A stretch of DNA of 64,000 bases, taken from Delphinus delphis. Lineage: Eukaryota; Chordata; Mammalia; Artiodactyla; Delphinidae. Of this stretch, positions 1 to 12,524 are shown piece by piece; position 1 is the first letter of the stretch; every line of letters begins with the position of its first letter. Below the pieces are notes generated by a model. It did no database searches, had not been told where the DNA came from, and was given only the letters and a program-made list of their open reading frames with translations. The DNA lies in assembly GCF_949987515.2 (NCBI RefSeq), contig NC_082683.1, forward strand, positions 103,155,918-103,219,917, written 5' to 3'. The translations under genes and the position numbers were made by a program.

Positions 1-1649
1 GGGCTGGCAGACACCACCATCTTGCTTTTTGGAAGAGGGGCTGCTCATACATTCTGACCTCACTGGTACGGGAAAATTTTCCATTTGGAGTGCTTTCCAT
101 CCAGGAGGCAAAGCAAACATCTGGTCACATAGTTCCCTTTCTCCGTGCCAGCCTTTCCACTCAGGGATTCCAGGCATTTGTTCCATCGTTTCTTTATTTT
201 CCTCCATACCAGCTAGCTGAGCGTTCTATCTCCCCTCCCATCCAGGGAGCCATTCATAGCCCCTCTCCCCTTGTGTCTGCTCCTGGCCCTGACGGGAATT
301 TTCCTGTGGCTTTCTGTGGTCTCCAATCCTGCAATTTGCCACCCAGTGGCAGGCTCTTGCAGGCTCTCCCTGCACTTAGGACTTTCCGAGCAAATCTTGG
401 TCTGGTGTGGTCGCTCTGGGTAATCATCACAGGAGGCCTTAAAGAAGCCGCCTCTGTAGGCTGGTGGCCGCCCAGCTCATGGCAGCTCATGGCAGCTTTG
501 TCCTGCGTTTGGTGCTTTGGGGATGCAAGGACCAGGGGCGTGCTTGGGCAACCTCCTGCACTGCTGGCAGAGCAGTGAGCAGGGATGAAGCTCGGGCTGC
601 CTCAGCAGGGCTTCCGCACAGTGGCCTGTGGTCCCTCCGATGCTGCATCATCTCTTCTCTGCTCCTGTGTCTTCATCATCCTTGCAGCTCGGCTTGTCTC
701 GGCTGCTGCCTCCGTGGCTCCTACCCGCCATCTTTCTTTCCTCTCCTCCCCATCTCATATGCTTCTGATTGCTCACGCCGTCTAGTGCTTTGTGGCATCT
801 GCTTACTGCCGTCCCTCGTGGGGGTCTCTCAGCTCTGCTGCCCCCTACTGGCTGGAGCCACCTCGGTGTGACTGCTGTCAAACTTCCTGAGAGGCCCCCA
901 GCCCACCTTGCACCACAACCCTGGCTTCTCAGCTCCTCAGAGACACCCAACTCTGTGTCCTCTGCGAATCTGCAAGCTCCGTGCGACAGGAGCTGGCCAT
1001 GTGGGCCCCCACGGTGCCTGAATGATGCTCAGCACGTGTAGGCATTCAATGGACATTTCTGAGTGGCTAAGTGAGCAATCCAGTCACACAATCGATGTGA
1101 CCGGAGGGAGAAATCGTAGGTACCCGTGAGGAGCAGGGGAGGAGGCAGGCATGGCTGGACTGAAGGTGGCGGGGCAGGAGAGAGGCTGAAGGGGGTTCAG
1201 GTCAGGCTCTGAGGCCTTGGATGCCAGGCTTCAGGTCTGGGCCTGACTCTGTCACCTGCAGCTGGGGCTGGGGCGTCTTGCTGAGGAAGGAGCATGAATG
1301 ATTCAGGAGGAGGCCTTTGGCAGCCACCAGAGGATGGATTGAAGCATGAGAAACCTGGAAGCTGGGAGACAGGTTGGGACGCTTTGGAAATACGCTGGGC
1401 CTGGCTAAGGGCTGGGCAGGGCCCGTGAGGATGGATGGTGCGGAGGCCTGGTGGAGTGGGGAAGGAGTCAAGCCCGGGAAGATGGGGGCTCAGGGTCCCA
1501 GGGTCTCTGCACGGGTCCCACACCCTGACCTCTAGGAGGGCAGAGGAGTGGCAGCGTCTGGATAGGGGCAGATGATCAGCCCGGGAGCAAGGACAGTGGC
1601 CGTGCCAGTGTGGCCTGGGGGCTCAACAGCCTGGCTCACTCCCCCTCTC

Positions 1650-1815
1650 TGTCTCTTACTAGCCTGCTGAGCATGGCTAATCACTTCCGATCTCTGCACC
1701 TCAGTTTCCTGATCTGTTCCATGGGAATAACAGCGCCCTAGCTGGGATGATTCCCTAAGATAATGCAGGCAGAGGCCACAGCACAATGCCCTATGGGAGC
1801 ACTTAGTCCTCTGGA
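1650..1815 (+). repeat. MIR fragment
   Basis: The order 'ctgagc-tggctaatcacttcc-cacctcagtttcc' followed by an A-rich 'gggaataac' block reads like the MIR core and 3' part in forward orientation. It is diverged. Confidence 0.5.
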
Positions 1816-2624
1816 AAATGGTAACAACTCCTTTGTAGCTAACATTATTGTAAGAGAATAATATGTTAGTTACACAAACGGGGACCTGGAAGGACTCACG
1901 CTTAAAAATTTAGGCACAAGAGCTCAGCTGCAGAACGGGGGTCCCAAGAGACTGCGAACACCTGTGTCTGGGGTCTCAGGGAGGTCACTGAAGCCTGCCC
2001 CTCGGGCCAGCGTGGCTGAAAGACTGGGGTGCAGAAGCCCGCTGGTGGTGAACTGGACTCAGCGGTGGAGGTAATGATGCCTTCCGATTCAATGTCTCCC
2101 TGCTCCTTGGCTACGCCTCCGAGAAAGCATGCGATGGAGGCAGCAGGTGAAGCCATTACCCAGAGCACGGAATTGGGGCTGGCTTGAACATGCTTGCCAC
2201 CCGGTGTCCCTGTCCGTAGGCGGAGCAGTGACACAGCCGCGCCCAGTGACCGAAGCGGCAGGTTCTGTTGGCAGGAGATGTTTCTAAGGCTCGCTTCTGA
2301 GTGGAACAGCTCCCACACTTCTGCAGAGCATCTCCGCTCCGCCCTGGTTTCTGCAACACCGGGCTCACCTCGCAGTGGGTCCCGAATCAGCATCACGTTG
2401 CATCTGTATGACACCGGGGCTTGGGGAGGGAGGGGACAGCTGTGACTCAGGTGAGTCAAGAGCAAGCGTGGGCCTGCTGCTCCTAAGCAGGGTGCTGGGC
2501 CGTTCGTGAACTCCTCTGAACTTCCTTTTGTGCATCTAAACAAGATGAAGATGCTGCTTGTCAAGTTTGAAAGTTCAGTCAAGATGAGCTCGTTATGAAA
2601 ATTCATGAAAAACCTGTCACATCG

Positions 2625-2765
2625 ATGACTGCATTGCACCCTCACGGTAAAGCTGCAGTAGGTATGAGGCAGTCATCATTATCCGTGTTTTCAGAGGAAA
2701 CAAGAGTTTCAGAGGGTTATGGATGGCACATAAGCCCAGGTCTTTCCATCTCGAAGCTGGAGCAC
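2625..2765 (-). repeat. MIR fragment, reverse
   Basis: A 'cattatccgtgttttcagaggaaac...' block followed by a degenerate 'agcccaggtctttcc' matches the reverse MIR pattern of 'gaggaaactgag' and 'aacccaggtct'. Confidence 0.45.
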
Positions 2766-3139
2766 AGTTCCCCAGGCTAGGGGGCCCCAAAGAGGCCCTC
2801 TGGCTGCTTAAGGTTCAGACGGTGTGAGGTAGGTGAGAGGTGGTGTCCCCCCAGACAGTGGCCTGAGGAGCGTTTATAAAGCTGGGCCTAGGAGGGCGGA
2901 GGCCATGCCCCCTGCCCGCAGCTTCTAAGGGAGGCCGCCGCACTCGCGTCCCTCAGGAGCAAAGGAGCAAAGCAGCTCACCCTGGGTGAATAGTGGAAAC
3001 TTCTCAGGGGGGGAGTCTGCTTCCCTCCAGGCCACAGCATTAAGCTCCAAGAAAGGAGGTGGAAAGGGGGTGTGCCCAGAGCTGCCTAGGAGGTGTCTGG
3101 AAAGTTCTACAAAGGCATTGCTCTTCAATAGTGGCCAGC

Positions 3140-3330
3140 TCCGGAGCTGGATGGCCTAGATTCGAATCCTTTCTCCCGGTTTACCAGCCCTGTAGCCTTG
3201 ACACGTCATTCAATCTCTCACATCAGTTTTTCCATGTGGAACAAAAGATCCTCCCTCTAGGAGACAGACCTTGGTACAGCTGCTGGCGCACTAAACAAAT
3301 GTGTGAGCTACTGTTAGGAACATCGTTACC
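3140..3330 (+). repeat. MIR fragment
   Basis: 'gattcgaatcc', 'tgtagccttgacacgtcattcaatctct' and 'cagtttttccatgtggaac' follow the MIR order of B-box-like region, core and 3' part. Confidence 0.5.
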
Positions 3331-4074
3331 ATCAACTCCGGCAGCCTCTCCTCCTCTTCATCTGCTACTTCTCCACAGCTTAGAGCCAGACCCAGCCAGG
3401 AACAAACAGGCACAAGGGTGAGTATGGAGAAGGGGCAAATCCAACAAAAGAGTCAGGCCAGCTTCGCTCCAAAGCTCTGTAATCCGCCCTCTCCCCGACC
3501 CTGCAGAGCCTCTCCTTTCATCAGTGTGACCCATGGAAAGCTGGCCAGATGAAGGGACAAGCCGGGTCAAGCCCTCACCCTCTGACTGACATTGCCAGGT
3601 GCCATCTTGGAAACGATGGCCATTAAGAAGCTGGCCCCGCTCTCCTGGATGTGTACCACAGGGCAGGGGCACGGTGGGTGGCACAAACCCATGGCTGCTC
3701 TGCCAGCCCCTCAAAGCCGTGTCCCCTCTACACAATGCCAGAGAAGCAGGGACTCTGTCAGCACGGGGGCCAAAGGCACAGGTCAGGACCAAAGCGTGGG
3801 TGCCCGTAGGAGCTGTCCACTCTTCCTCTCACCATCCTGGCGTCAGGAAGACTTGGCTAATGGCCTTGGTGCTGGAAACTACGTCCTCATCTTGGGCTTT
3901 CTCCATTACCACCAACTCCGCTCTGCTTGGATGGCTGCCCTGGGGAATTGGTTTAGCACAAAACAAATAGAAATGCATTTTGTACCGGATCATTGGCAAC
4001 AAGGATGGATTCTAACTGCCCTCTGGCCTGTTAAACTGGAACCAAGACCAAGCGTCATTCTACGGAAACATGAA

Positions 4075-4230
4075 GGTCAGCTCACCCAGACACACAGACT
4101 CTACGTTAGAAGGTATGGGACTGAGGAATAACCGCCTAGCTGTATGGATGGGACAAGCTCAGAGACACTTGCCCAGGGTTACACAGCAAGGTGAGGGCGA
4201 TGACCGGAAGCCAGGTCTCTGAACCCTCCC
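4075..4230 (-). repeat. MIR fragment, reverse
   Basis: 'cttgcccagggttacacagcaaggtgag' followed by 'gaagccaggtctctgaacc' is a typical reverse MIR core. Confidence 0.5.
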
Positions 4231-5024
4231 CACCCAGGTCCCCAGCTGGGTTGTGTGGTATAGCCACAATTCTTGGATGTCTGCCAGGGCTTTAGGCTTA
4301 ATGAGGTAGAAGCTGGCTTACCCTGAATTCTAATGATTAGAAATGCCCTTTCGGGGATTCTCAGATACCATGATAATCACTATTCATAATAAGGACAACA
4401 GAGCTTTGGAAGATTTTAATGTAACTTTCTAATGCTTGAACAGTCAATTATTTTTAGCTGAGTTTGGGAGTGGCCAGACGCTCTGTATAAAGTAAATATT
4501 CTCGAATATTAATATATATAAAATCAGCCAAACAACTGATCCGTACCGTCTCTCAGTGAGCCCAGATAGTTGACCACACAGAATATCCTATTTCTCCAAG
4601 AGCTGGATACCAGTTCTTGGAACTACTTAAAAAACCAGAAGTCTGAGACCTAAGAGTACTCAGCGTGGCTGCACAGTTGGGATGTCAGCACGGGACACAG
4701 GCTTCCTGCTGACAGGTGGTCTGTTTGGGGGTCATGGGGTAGACCATGGACCAGGCAATGGAGAACTGGGCTTCCAGGCAAAGGGCTTGGCCAGTTGAGA
4801 GAGAAGGGAGGAGGGTGTGAGTGTGCCTGGGGTGAGGGTGTGTTAGGGTTGCCTAGTTTACCAATGATGATTCTGAATGGAGCAGCTAAGGGTGGCATTT
4901 CTTCAGGACATTAGAATTACCATTCATTCCTGCAACGTGTCCCTTGATAAGTACAGCTCTACAAGTGAGATTTCAGTCAGACTCTATCAATCACCCATGT
5001 CCACCCTTCCCAAGCATTTGAGAG

Positions 5025-5185
5025 CAGCATCTCACTTCATTTATTCTTCCTAATGCCCCAATGAGGTTGATATGATTGTTCCCATTTCTCAGAAGAGGAA
5101 ACTGAGGCACAGAGAGATTAGAGCGTGCCAAAGGCCAGAGAGCATGCAAGTGGCAGAGCCAGACTCTGAATTCAGGCTTACCTGA
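5025..5185 (-). repeat. MIR, reverse, well preserved
   Basis: 'gaggaaactgaggcacagag', then 'gtggcagagccagactctga' and a degenerate 'ttcaggctt' follow the reverse MIR consensus closely through the core. Confidence 0.65.
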
Positions 5186-5204
5186 CACACTAACCTTCCT
5201 CTTA

Positions 5205-5392
5205 GACCAGGTTTCTTTAGATGTGGTCCATGGTCATCTGAATCAGAACTACTAGGGGTGATTGTCAAGATCAAAGACCCCTGAGTCCCACCTCAGAGAA
5301 TAGGAGCCTCTGGGGTTGGGATATGGGAACGTGCCTTTTTAACCAGTACCCCGGGGGGTTCCAATGGTCTCAAAGTTTGAAGAACGATGTCC
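5205..5392. mobile_element. MER5A-like non-autonomous hAT DNA transposon fragment
   Basis: The block 'ggtccatggtcatctgaatcagaac...' with 'gggtgattgtcaagatcaa' and the terminal 'ggtctcaaagtttgaagaac' resembles MER5A ('catcagaatcacctg...', ends in 'ttgagaaccactg'). Its ends are eroded and no target duplication is clear. Confidence 0.45.
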
Positions 5393-6744
5393 TAAATAAA
5401 GGAGCAAAGTTAATGCCCACAGATAGGATGCCCTCTGTAGGCATTTCAGGTCAAGATGCCAGGGATGGGCTTCCTCCCGGAAGCTCAGCTGATTGCAATC
5501 TGAGAGACACACCTCTTCTCCAGGTGACTGACAGCAGGTCTGATCCCACCCTGCGAGGTGACCCTCCCCCTCCTCACAGAGGGCAGCCTTGTCCCCAGGG
5601 TAGGTCCTCCATGCTGGTTCAGTACAGTGACCAGAGCGTCTTCTGCCATGCAGGTACACTGGGTCATCCCTCACTGCTGCGACATTCAGTTATCCAGGCT
5701 GCCCCAGACCCCACCAGCAAGAACGAGGGAGAGGGGTCACCTCACCCTGTGTACGTGATGACGAACAAGACAGCTCGGAAACAGACTTCTAAACACTGGG
5801 GCAGGAAACCTGCACCCACAGGCCAGGCCGCGGCAGCATCTCACCCTGGGCTTCAGCGACTGTGTACAGATCAGGGCCAACGTGGTTACAAAACCCCGGT
5901 ACTGTCTGCAAGCCCCAGGCCTGTGATTATTTCAGGCTCTTCCAACAAGAAACAAGCCCTTCGGGAGATAGGTTAAGACAGCTGCCAGGCCCTCATAGCA
6001 TGATCCCTCTAGCTCTGGGGGTGGTACCATCTTGACGGGAAACGATCTTTGGCCTGGGGTAGAGCTGCCCCAAAACAAGACAATGAGAAAGAGGGGGAGG
6101 AAGCCCTGGGCAAGGAGCCCACACTGGTGACAGCTGTGTCACACTGCTGTCCCTGAAGCTGGTGACCCCATCCAGCTGCACGACCTCAGGCTCTTGGCCC
6201 CCCTCTGCTGTCCCTTGAGCACCTGTGCCTGTGATCCCATCCCTGTGACCTCAGCTGAGAGCACCTGGGCCAGGGAGGCCACCAGAGGGAAGGCGCCCAC
6301 ATGGTGACTGCTGATGCCAACCTGCCCCTCAGATTCTCCCTCTGGGAGTTTGAATTTTAAATAACAGAGGAGTTGGGAATTTGTGGGGGGAGAAGACTCT
6401 AGAAAAGAGAGTAGCCAAGTCTCATGAGTTAACAGAAATCATGAATAGACTTCTGAAGGGCAATGAGGAACATGGGTCGCTAGAGCCACCCTGATGTGTT
6501 AGTTCCCACACTAGCACATCCAGGTGTGGGTCTCGGGTGCCGTGAGGTCAGCTCTCCCCCGTCGGGGGTTTCTGCATGATGCCTGTCTCCTCAGGACCCC
6601 AGCAACTCTCCATCTGAAGCTTAGAGAGCTTATTGGGTTGCACCCTCAGGGGGTGCACTTTCCAGCTCCATTTCCTGTTGCAGTGGCGGCTGGTGGACTT
6701 GGGCTCCAGAAAGAGGAAAGGAACAGTATTGACACCAAGGCACT

Positions 6745-6870
6745 GAGGTGCGACAGGCACTTTCCCACATCGCGTGGGTTGTTTTCTGTAACCCTCACAG
6801 TCTCTCTGAGAGACAGGGAGGGTGTCCCTATTTACGGATGAACAACGTGAGGCCCAGCAGAATGAACAAC
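6745..6870 (-). repeat. MIR fragment, reverse
   Basis: 'taaccctcacagtctctctgagag', 'gtccctatttacggatgaac' and 'gtgaggcccagcag' match the reverse MIR 3' part. Confidence 0.5.
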
Positions 6871-7284
6871 ACAGTCTCTTAGACCCTTGGACCCATGCTG
6901 TCTGCACACTCAGCCCCGCTCATGACATGCCGACCAGCACGCGTGGCCCTGTTTCTCTGCTGCAGTCTCTACACTTAACACCAAAGCCCAAACCAAACAA
7001 ACATAGGTATCTTTCCTGAAGGCCCTTGAGGCCACCTGACAGATGGCCCCTGCGTCATTTCTGAGGGCAGGCGGGCTTCCCTGCAGGAGAGCGCTCTGCC
7101 CCAGGCCCCTTGCTGCTCAAGCAGAGAACCCGGATCCTGTCTCTGCCAAGGGCAGCACGTCTGGCTGGAGGGGACCCTGGACATCCCTCCTCCTTTGTCA
7201 GGAGAGGAACCTGAGTCCCAGGGAGGGGAAGTCTCTTGGACTGTCTCTGACATTTTTGGAAAAATTCCCGTTGGCCACACAAAC

Positions 7285-7470
7285 GCATGGTACATCCATT
7301 AGCTCGTTTAATCCTTGCAACATCCAGAGGCTAGAGGTCCTCTTATTATCACCATCTTGTTATCTTGAGATAAGGAAGCTGAGGCTTAGCAAGGTCAAAT
7401 AGCTCTCCCAGAGAGACAGGCAGAGCTTGAACCCAGCAAGTCTGATCCGGGAGCCCATCCTTCCAACCAT
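7285..7470 (-). repeat. MIR, reverse
   Basis: 'ctcgtttaatccttgcaaca', 'tattatcaccatcttgttat', 'aaggaagctgaggcttagc' and 'gcttgaacccagcaagtctg' occur in the reverse MIR order. Confidence 0.65.
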
Positions 7471-8947
7471 CAGATGAGTCCTGCCCCTCGGCCTGCCACA
7501 TCTGTCCTGCTGCAGAGAAGTCGGCTCAAGTGACCCTCGTGAGACATGTGGTGCTGTCCTTTGAGCCCCGCACGTTCCTTTACACTTGAGAAGCTTCAGT
7601 TGTTGAGACTCAAGTATCTGATGCTTGGTCACTATGCAGTCAAAGAGGGAAGGAGCGTTTTATTTGGAAAGAAAGACTAACATAGGAAATGCCTATGTGG
7701 AAGGTTTGGAAGTGAAGGTGACAGAAAATCAGGATTGATTATCCTTAAATTGTCAGATTTGACGCTCTTTGGTCAACATGACAGTCCTACTTTTTGTCTC
7801 TGATAGTATTTGAGTTGGAAAAAAGTTATTTAATTATATCAGATGCTCTGGTTGCTAAGTATCAGAAAAATAGTTAAATTGGCTAAAACACAGGGAGTCC
7901 TGGGCTTCTGGAAGAGAAGAGCTCGGTGGCAGTGTGGTCTTCTGGCTTGTCTGTCCTTGAGTCTTTGGCTCTGCTCTTGCTGGAGTGTAGACTTCATTCA
8001 TCACACATCAGCTTCTCTCCTGGCAGCAAAGTAACGTCAATCATCCCAGGACTCACATCTACACATCATCCTGTCCAGAAAGAGACGCACATCTGTGGCT
8101 TCCCTTCCTCCAGCCACTGAACGTGAGCTTGAGATAACTTCTCATCCCTGACTGGTCATGGTCAAGGGCAAGGGGTGGAATTACACTGATGGGCTTAGGC
8201 CCATCATGAGGACACTGGGGTGTCCACATCAGTTCTACCCAAGCAACATGGCAGCTCCCCAATTGCGGAAGGAGAAATGGATGCTGGGTACCAGCCTAGA
8301 ATGTCCACTCCGTACATTTTCCCATTATCTCTTCACTTTGAAGCAAGGAACATCAATGACTTTATGCCATCCCCAGTGTTAGATTCTAGCCTTTCCCCAT
8401 GATTGGCTAACTTCATTTGCTATAATTCCCAATATCTACCAACTAAAAAGCAATTATTATTACTTATTCCCCATTTCATAGACTAAAAAAACAAGGGCAC
8501 CTGGCAATCATGTTTTATAAATCTTGACAGATAAGTAAAATTATACTCTTCTACTGAAAATCACAAAGCTTTAAACTTCCACTCTTCCTTGCAAATGAGA
8601 TGACAAATATTACTGGTGTGGTCTTTCAACCAGATACTCTCCATTCCCCTGACATGACCTGGGCTTGGCCCAGGGGTCCTGGACAATACCAGCAGGGCCC
8701 CCCTGGCCATCAGCAGGCCCATGAGGCAGCCAGGGGCAGGGAAGCCCACAGCCCAGCTGCAGCCATCCTCCCCAAACCAAGAAAATGGCCCTTTGACCCC
8801 TCTGGGTTCCTTCAGGTTCTATAATTTTCTAGTGTAGAATCTGCCTTACACATCGTATGATTTAGGCAAGGAAACTAGTGATAATAAATTTGATCTCATA
8901 ATCCAGTGGGACCCCCTCCTCTGAACCCCACAGGAAAAGAGTAGTAC

Positions 8948-9236
8948 AGTGGTTCTCATACTTTTTGGTCTCAAGAGTCCTTCACAGGACCCTGCAGGAC
9001 CCACCTGAAGACACGGAGGAACTTTTGTCTATGTGAGTTAAGTCTATCGGGATTGACTGTATTAGAAACTCAAACTGAGAAAGTTTTAAAACACAGAACA
9101 TTCCAGTAGCCTGAATGATGTCATCCCATGTCATGCAGCCTCTGGAAGCTTCGCAGGGTACTCGTGAGGGGATGAGAATTCAAACGGCAAATGATGACTT
9201 AGTATCATCTTCCACATAGTTTTGATGGCAGACTCA
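8948..9236 (+). mobile_element. hAT-Charlie type DNA transposon fragment
   Basis: The segment starts with 'cagtggttctcatacttttt' and continues with a block about percent-free 'gactgtattagaaactcaaa' and 'atgatgtcatcccatgtcat', which I recognise as a mammalian non-autonomous Charlie-group element. The far terminal inverted repeat is missing. Confidence 0.5.
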
Positions 9237-9249
9237 CTGGAATAGAACA

Positions 9250-9500
9250 TAGATTTTGAGAAAGTGGGTTTTTGAATCTGCCTGCCTGGGTTCAAACTCT
9301 GGCTTCACCATTTAACCTTTCTATACCTCAATTTCTGTGTGAGTTAATTTTTCCATGCCTGTTTCTTCGGCTCGGAAATGGGGCTGATAATATGACCTGC
9401 CTCACGGGGCTGCTGGGAGATTCAATGATATAAATACCTATAAAGCACTTAGAACAGGCCAGGATAGTAAACGTTATTAATAAATATTAGCTACCACTGG
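9250..9500 (+). repeat. MIR, near full length
   Basis: It runs from 'ctgcctgggttcaaactctg' through 'ctatacctcaatttctgtgt', 'cacggggctgctgggagatt' and 'taaagcacttagaacaggcc' to the AT-rich end. This is the full MIR order in forward orientation. Confidence 0.65.
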
Positions 9501-10411
9501 CCGAAAATATTAGCTTTTATTACTCACTCACTATTGTTGGTGTAGACCGCTGTGCCTTCCCCGTGGGGCTTTGCCCCTCTGCCTGGTTTAAGATACTGGT
9601 GTCGGGTCTCTAAGCACCCCGTGCGGCTATAGCCTCCTGGGGGCCAGTCTGCTCGGATTCTGCCTTTGATCCCCGGCACTGGGTCTTACGACGTGGAGGA
9701 GGCCACACGGGGCCGAAGAACTCAACAGCTGTTTCTGCCTCAAAGGACCGCATAGAGGGGTCAGAGCTAGCAGACAGGGCTCCTAGCTCACCGTGTTGAA
9801 GGCGACACCACAAAGCCACAACTCACTCTTTCGCTGTGGTCCAGGAGAGAATGAACTCAGAACACTGCACGTCCTAGATCTGCAATTCTAGAAGTTCAAA
9901 ACCAATCATCGCGTGCATAAAGGCACTTAGGAAAGTGTGTGGGACAGTCTCCATCTGCCCATCCAGACCCTCCCGCCACCCTTCTAACTCCCGGCTCTGC
10001 GTCTCGGGGAGGATGCCTTCCGGTGACTGCACCCACCTGCCTTCTGGTTGAGTCGGGACACAGGGAGGCCCAGGCAGGAGGGCAGAGGGCAGGAGGAACC
10101 AGCAGTCAGGCGGCTTTCCCCTGGCTCTTTCGGTGCTGGGAGCAGACTGTTGTTCGGCCAGAGGCTACAGCTCCTGTCAGGTGGCCCTCTCCGAGCTGCA
10201 GTGAGGCGCCCCAGGTTCTGGGAACCTCCCTCTTCTCATTTCTTCAGGCGTAGCGTGGAAATGGCTCGCTGCTAGTGCCCATCCCTTGTTAAGATTTCCC
10301 TGGACCTTGCCCATGACTAGATAAATGGTCCCTTCATCAAGCTCTTCTGAGTAGCCATGACTGAGTGTGCCATCTCTTTCCTCTGGGACCCAGACTGAAG
10401 CAGGGACAGAA

Positions 10412-10414
<3 letters not shown>

Positions 10415-10464
<50 letters not shown>
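10415..10464 (+). repeat. (TG)n microsatellite
   Basis: An uninterrupted TG dinucleotide run of about 49 bases, bordered by ATACA and ATTCATACACACA. Likely polymorphic in length. Confidence 0.98.
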
Positions 10465-10466
<2 letters not shown>

Positions 10467-10842
10467 TCATACACACACTAGTGTGGAAGGATAAGCACCA
10501 AAGTATTTACAAAATTGTTGCTGTGGGATCAGGGATGAGTAATGACTTCCTTCTTCCTTTTGCTTCCCTGCACTTTCTGATTTTTATACAATGCAACTTG
10601 TGTTATTTATGTTAAAAAATTGTGTCTGAAATGAAGATTCACAGGTTTATGAAATCCAGTTGTTTCTATGTAGGAGGATGGGGCTTGGGGGAGCCTAGAA
10701 GCCCTCGGATCCAGATCCTTCAGGGGCAGACCTGGGCCCTGATCCACTTTGATGGAAAGAAACTAAAGACACTGGCCATTACCCCCTAGATCAGATGTTG
10801 TGAGGATTAATGAGGTAAACCCGTCTGCAGCTTGGAATTCTT

Positions 10843-11049
10843 TTTTTTTTTTTTTTTGCAGTACGCGGGCCTCTCATTGCTGTGGCCTCTCCCGTTGCGG
10901 AGCACAGGCTCCGGACACGCAGGCTCAGCGGCCATGGCTCACAGGCCCAGCCGCTCCGCGGCATGTGGGATCTTCCCGGACCAGGGCACAAACCCGTGTC
11001 CCCTGCATCGGTAGGCGGACTCTCAACCACTGCGCCACCAGGGAAGCCC
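10843..11049 (-). mobile_element. CHR-type SINE (tRNA-Glu derived), short form, reverse
   Basis: It has a T16 run at its left end (the A-tail of a reverse element), the conserved CHR body and the promoter end CCACCAGGGAAGCCC at right. The target duplication TGGAATTCTT is perfect at 10833-10842 and 11050-11059. This marks a young retroposition event. Confidence 0.95.
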
Positions 11050-11235
11050 TGGAATTCTTAAGGTGATTAAAAAGAAAATAAGAGGCCCATTATCATTTCT
11101 TGGCTTTGGAAGGGCCCTTTAACCTGGGCTGCCTCAAATCTTGCTGCCATCCTGACGGGGTTATGACCGGGCCAGATGAAGAGTAGAAGCAAAAGGGCAG
11201 GGCTGCCATGAGGCAGGAGGATGGCTCAGCCCGGT

Positions 11236-11370
11236 GGTCTTCAAGCTTCAGCATACCTAGAACCACCTGAGGATGTGCTAAATGCAGATTCTAAGGCACC
11301 TACCCAGTAGGGCCAAGATGGGGCCCAGGGATCTGGATTTTATAGTTGGCTCTCCTCCACTCCACACACA
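11236..11370. mobile_element. MER5A-like hAT fragment
   Basis: 'ggtcttcaagcttcagcata', 'agaaccacctgaggatgtgc' and 'acccagtagggccaagatgg' follow MER5A order. Eroded at the right end. Confidence 0.45.
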
Positions 11371-11904
11371 TACACATTATGAGGAAAAGAGGTGCCTCGG
11401 CCCATGAGTTTGTGGCACAGGTCCTGCCTCCTCTGGTCTCTCATTCCTAAGACTCAGTGAGCAGGGGAAGGGAGAAGGGGAAGAGAAGGAGGAGAGCTGG
11501 GTAGTGGTAAAGGGCAGTCAGGCCCAAACCAACCTGGTCATCACCAGGAGGAAACCCACAAGCGGGAGGTTGAATCGCCTGGGCGATTAGTGGTCCGGAA
11601 ACCACGGGGACCCACTGGAGACTTTGACTGACGCCGTGTTCTTTTCCATTTCTTCTCTGATTACATTGATCCTGTACTTTTGCTGATGTTGTGACAGTCT
11701 AATTATAGACTTCTCGGCTGCTGAGCAAACAGTCGTCCCCTCTCGGTAAATCCGCCTGTTACACAAGCACCAGCTCTGGGACACTGTCAGTATACGCGGC
11801 CAACCCCCTGATGTGCTGGGCAGCCGCGCCACATACCCTTCAGCTCCTTCATGACACTATTGGAGCTGGAGGTGCTGGAGGTAAGCCAGGCTGGGTCCTT
11901 TTTT

Positions 11905-11985
11905 TTCCTTTGTTAACAGATGGGGAAACTGAGGCCCAGAGCAGTGGTTAAAGTAACGCAGAGCTAGGAATGAAACCTGAGACTT
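11905..11985 (-). repeat. MIR fragment, reverse
   Basis: 'cagatggggaaactgaggcc' followed by 'agagctaggaatgaaacctg' is the reverse MIR core. Confidence 0.55.
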
Positions 11986-12013
11986 GGGGAAGGGTGGGTG
12001 ATGTGTTCAAGGC

Positions 12014-12060
12014 GCTTTCCTTCCTTCCTCCCTCCCTCCCTCCCTCCCACTTTCCTTCCT
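12014..12060 (+). repeat. Pyrimidine-rich (TTCC/CTCC)n repeat
   Basis: Tandem TTCC and CTCC units immediately left of the SINE at 12061. CCTTCC words also flank the SINE's right end (12523-12540), so the repeat was probably the insertion target. Confidence 0.9.
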
Positions 12061-12524
12061 TTTTTTTTCTTTTTTAAAAATTTTTTTGGTTGCATTGGGT
12101 CTTTGTTGCTGTGTGCGGGCTTTCTCTAGTTGTGGCGAGCGGGGGCTACTCTTCATTGCAGTGTGCGGGCTTCTCATTGCGGTGGCTTCTCTTGTGGTGG
12201 AGCACGGGCCATAGAGCACGTGGGCTTCAGTAGTTGCGGCTCACGGGCTCTAAAGCACAGGCTCAATAGTTGTGGTGCACGGGCCCTAGAGCATGGGCTT
12301 CAGCAGTTGCGGCGCATGGGCTCAGTTGTTGTAGCACACGGGCTCTAGGGTGCGTGGACTTCAGTAGTTGTGGCATGTGGGCTCTAGAGCACAGGCTCAG
12401 TAGTTGTGGCACACGGGCTTAGTTGCTCCGCAGGCATGTGAGATCTTCCGGGACCAGGGATTAAACCCGTGTCCCCTGCATTGGCAGGTGGATTCTTAAC
12501 CACTGCGCCACCAGGGAAGTCCCC
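12061..12524 (-). mobile_element. CHR-type SINE, long form, reverse, with expanded internal repeat
   Basis: The left T-rich/A-rich tail and the right promoter end (CCACCAGGGAAGTCCC) mark a reverse CHR element. At about 460 bases it is longer than the other long-form copies here (about 345 bases). The extra length is an internal array of units starting AGTTG at about 12232, 12268, 12305, 12324, 12366 and 12402, with a period mostly near 36 bases. The B-box-like region is altered to 'gattaaaccc'. Confidence 0.9.

Noticed and set aside
1902..2645. 247-codon minus frame in the upstream region
   Set aside because: No recognisable domain or promoter, and its start region overlaps a MIR fragment. 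Chance frame.
10800..11066. Several 60-90 codon frames over SINE copies with near-identical peptides (also at 13212, 51511 and 54531)
   Set aside because: They are translations of the CHR SINE body, so repeated presence reflects the repeat and not a protein family.
12232..12410. Regularly spaced short repeats resembling a CRISPR-like array
   Set aside because: Units are degenerate, contiguous and inside a SINE in mammalian DNA, with no unique spacers.
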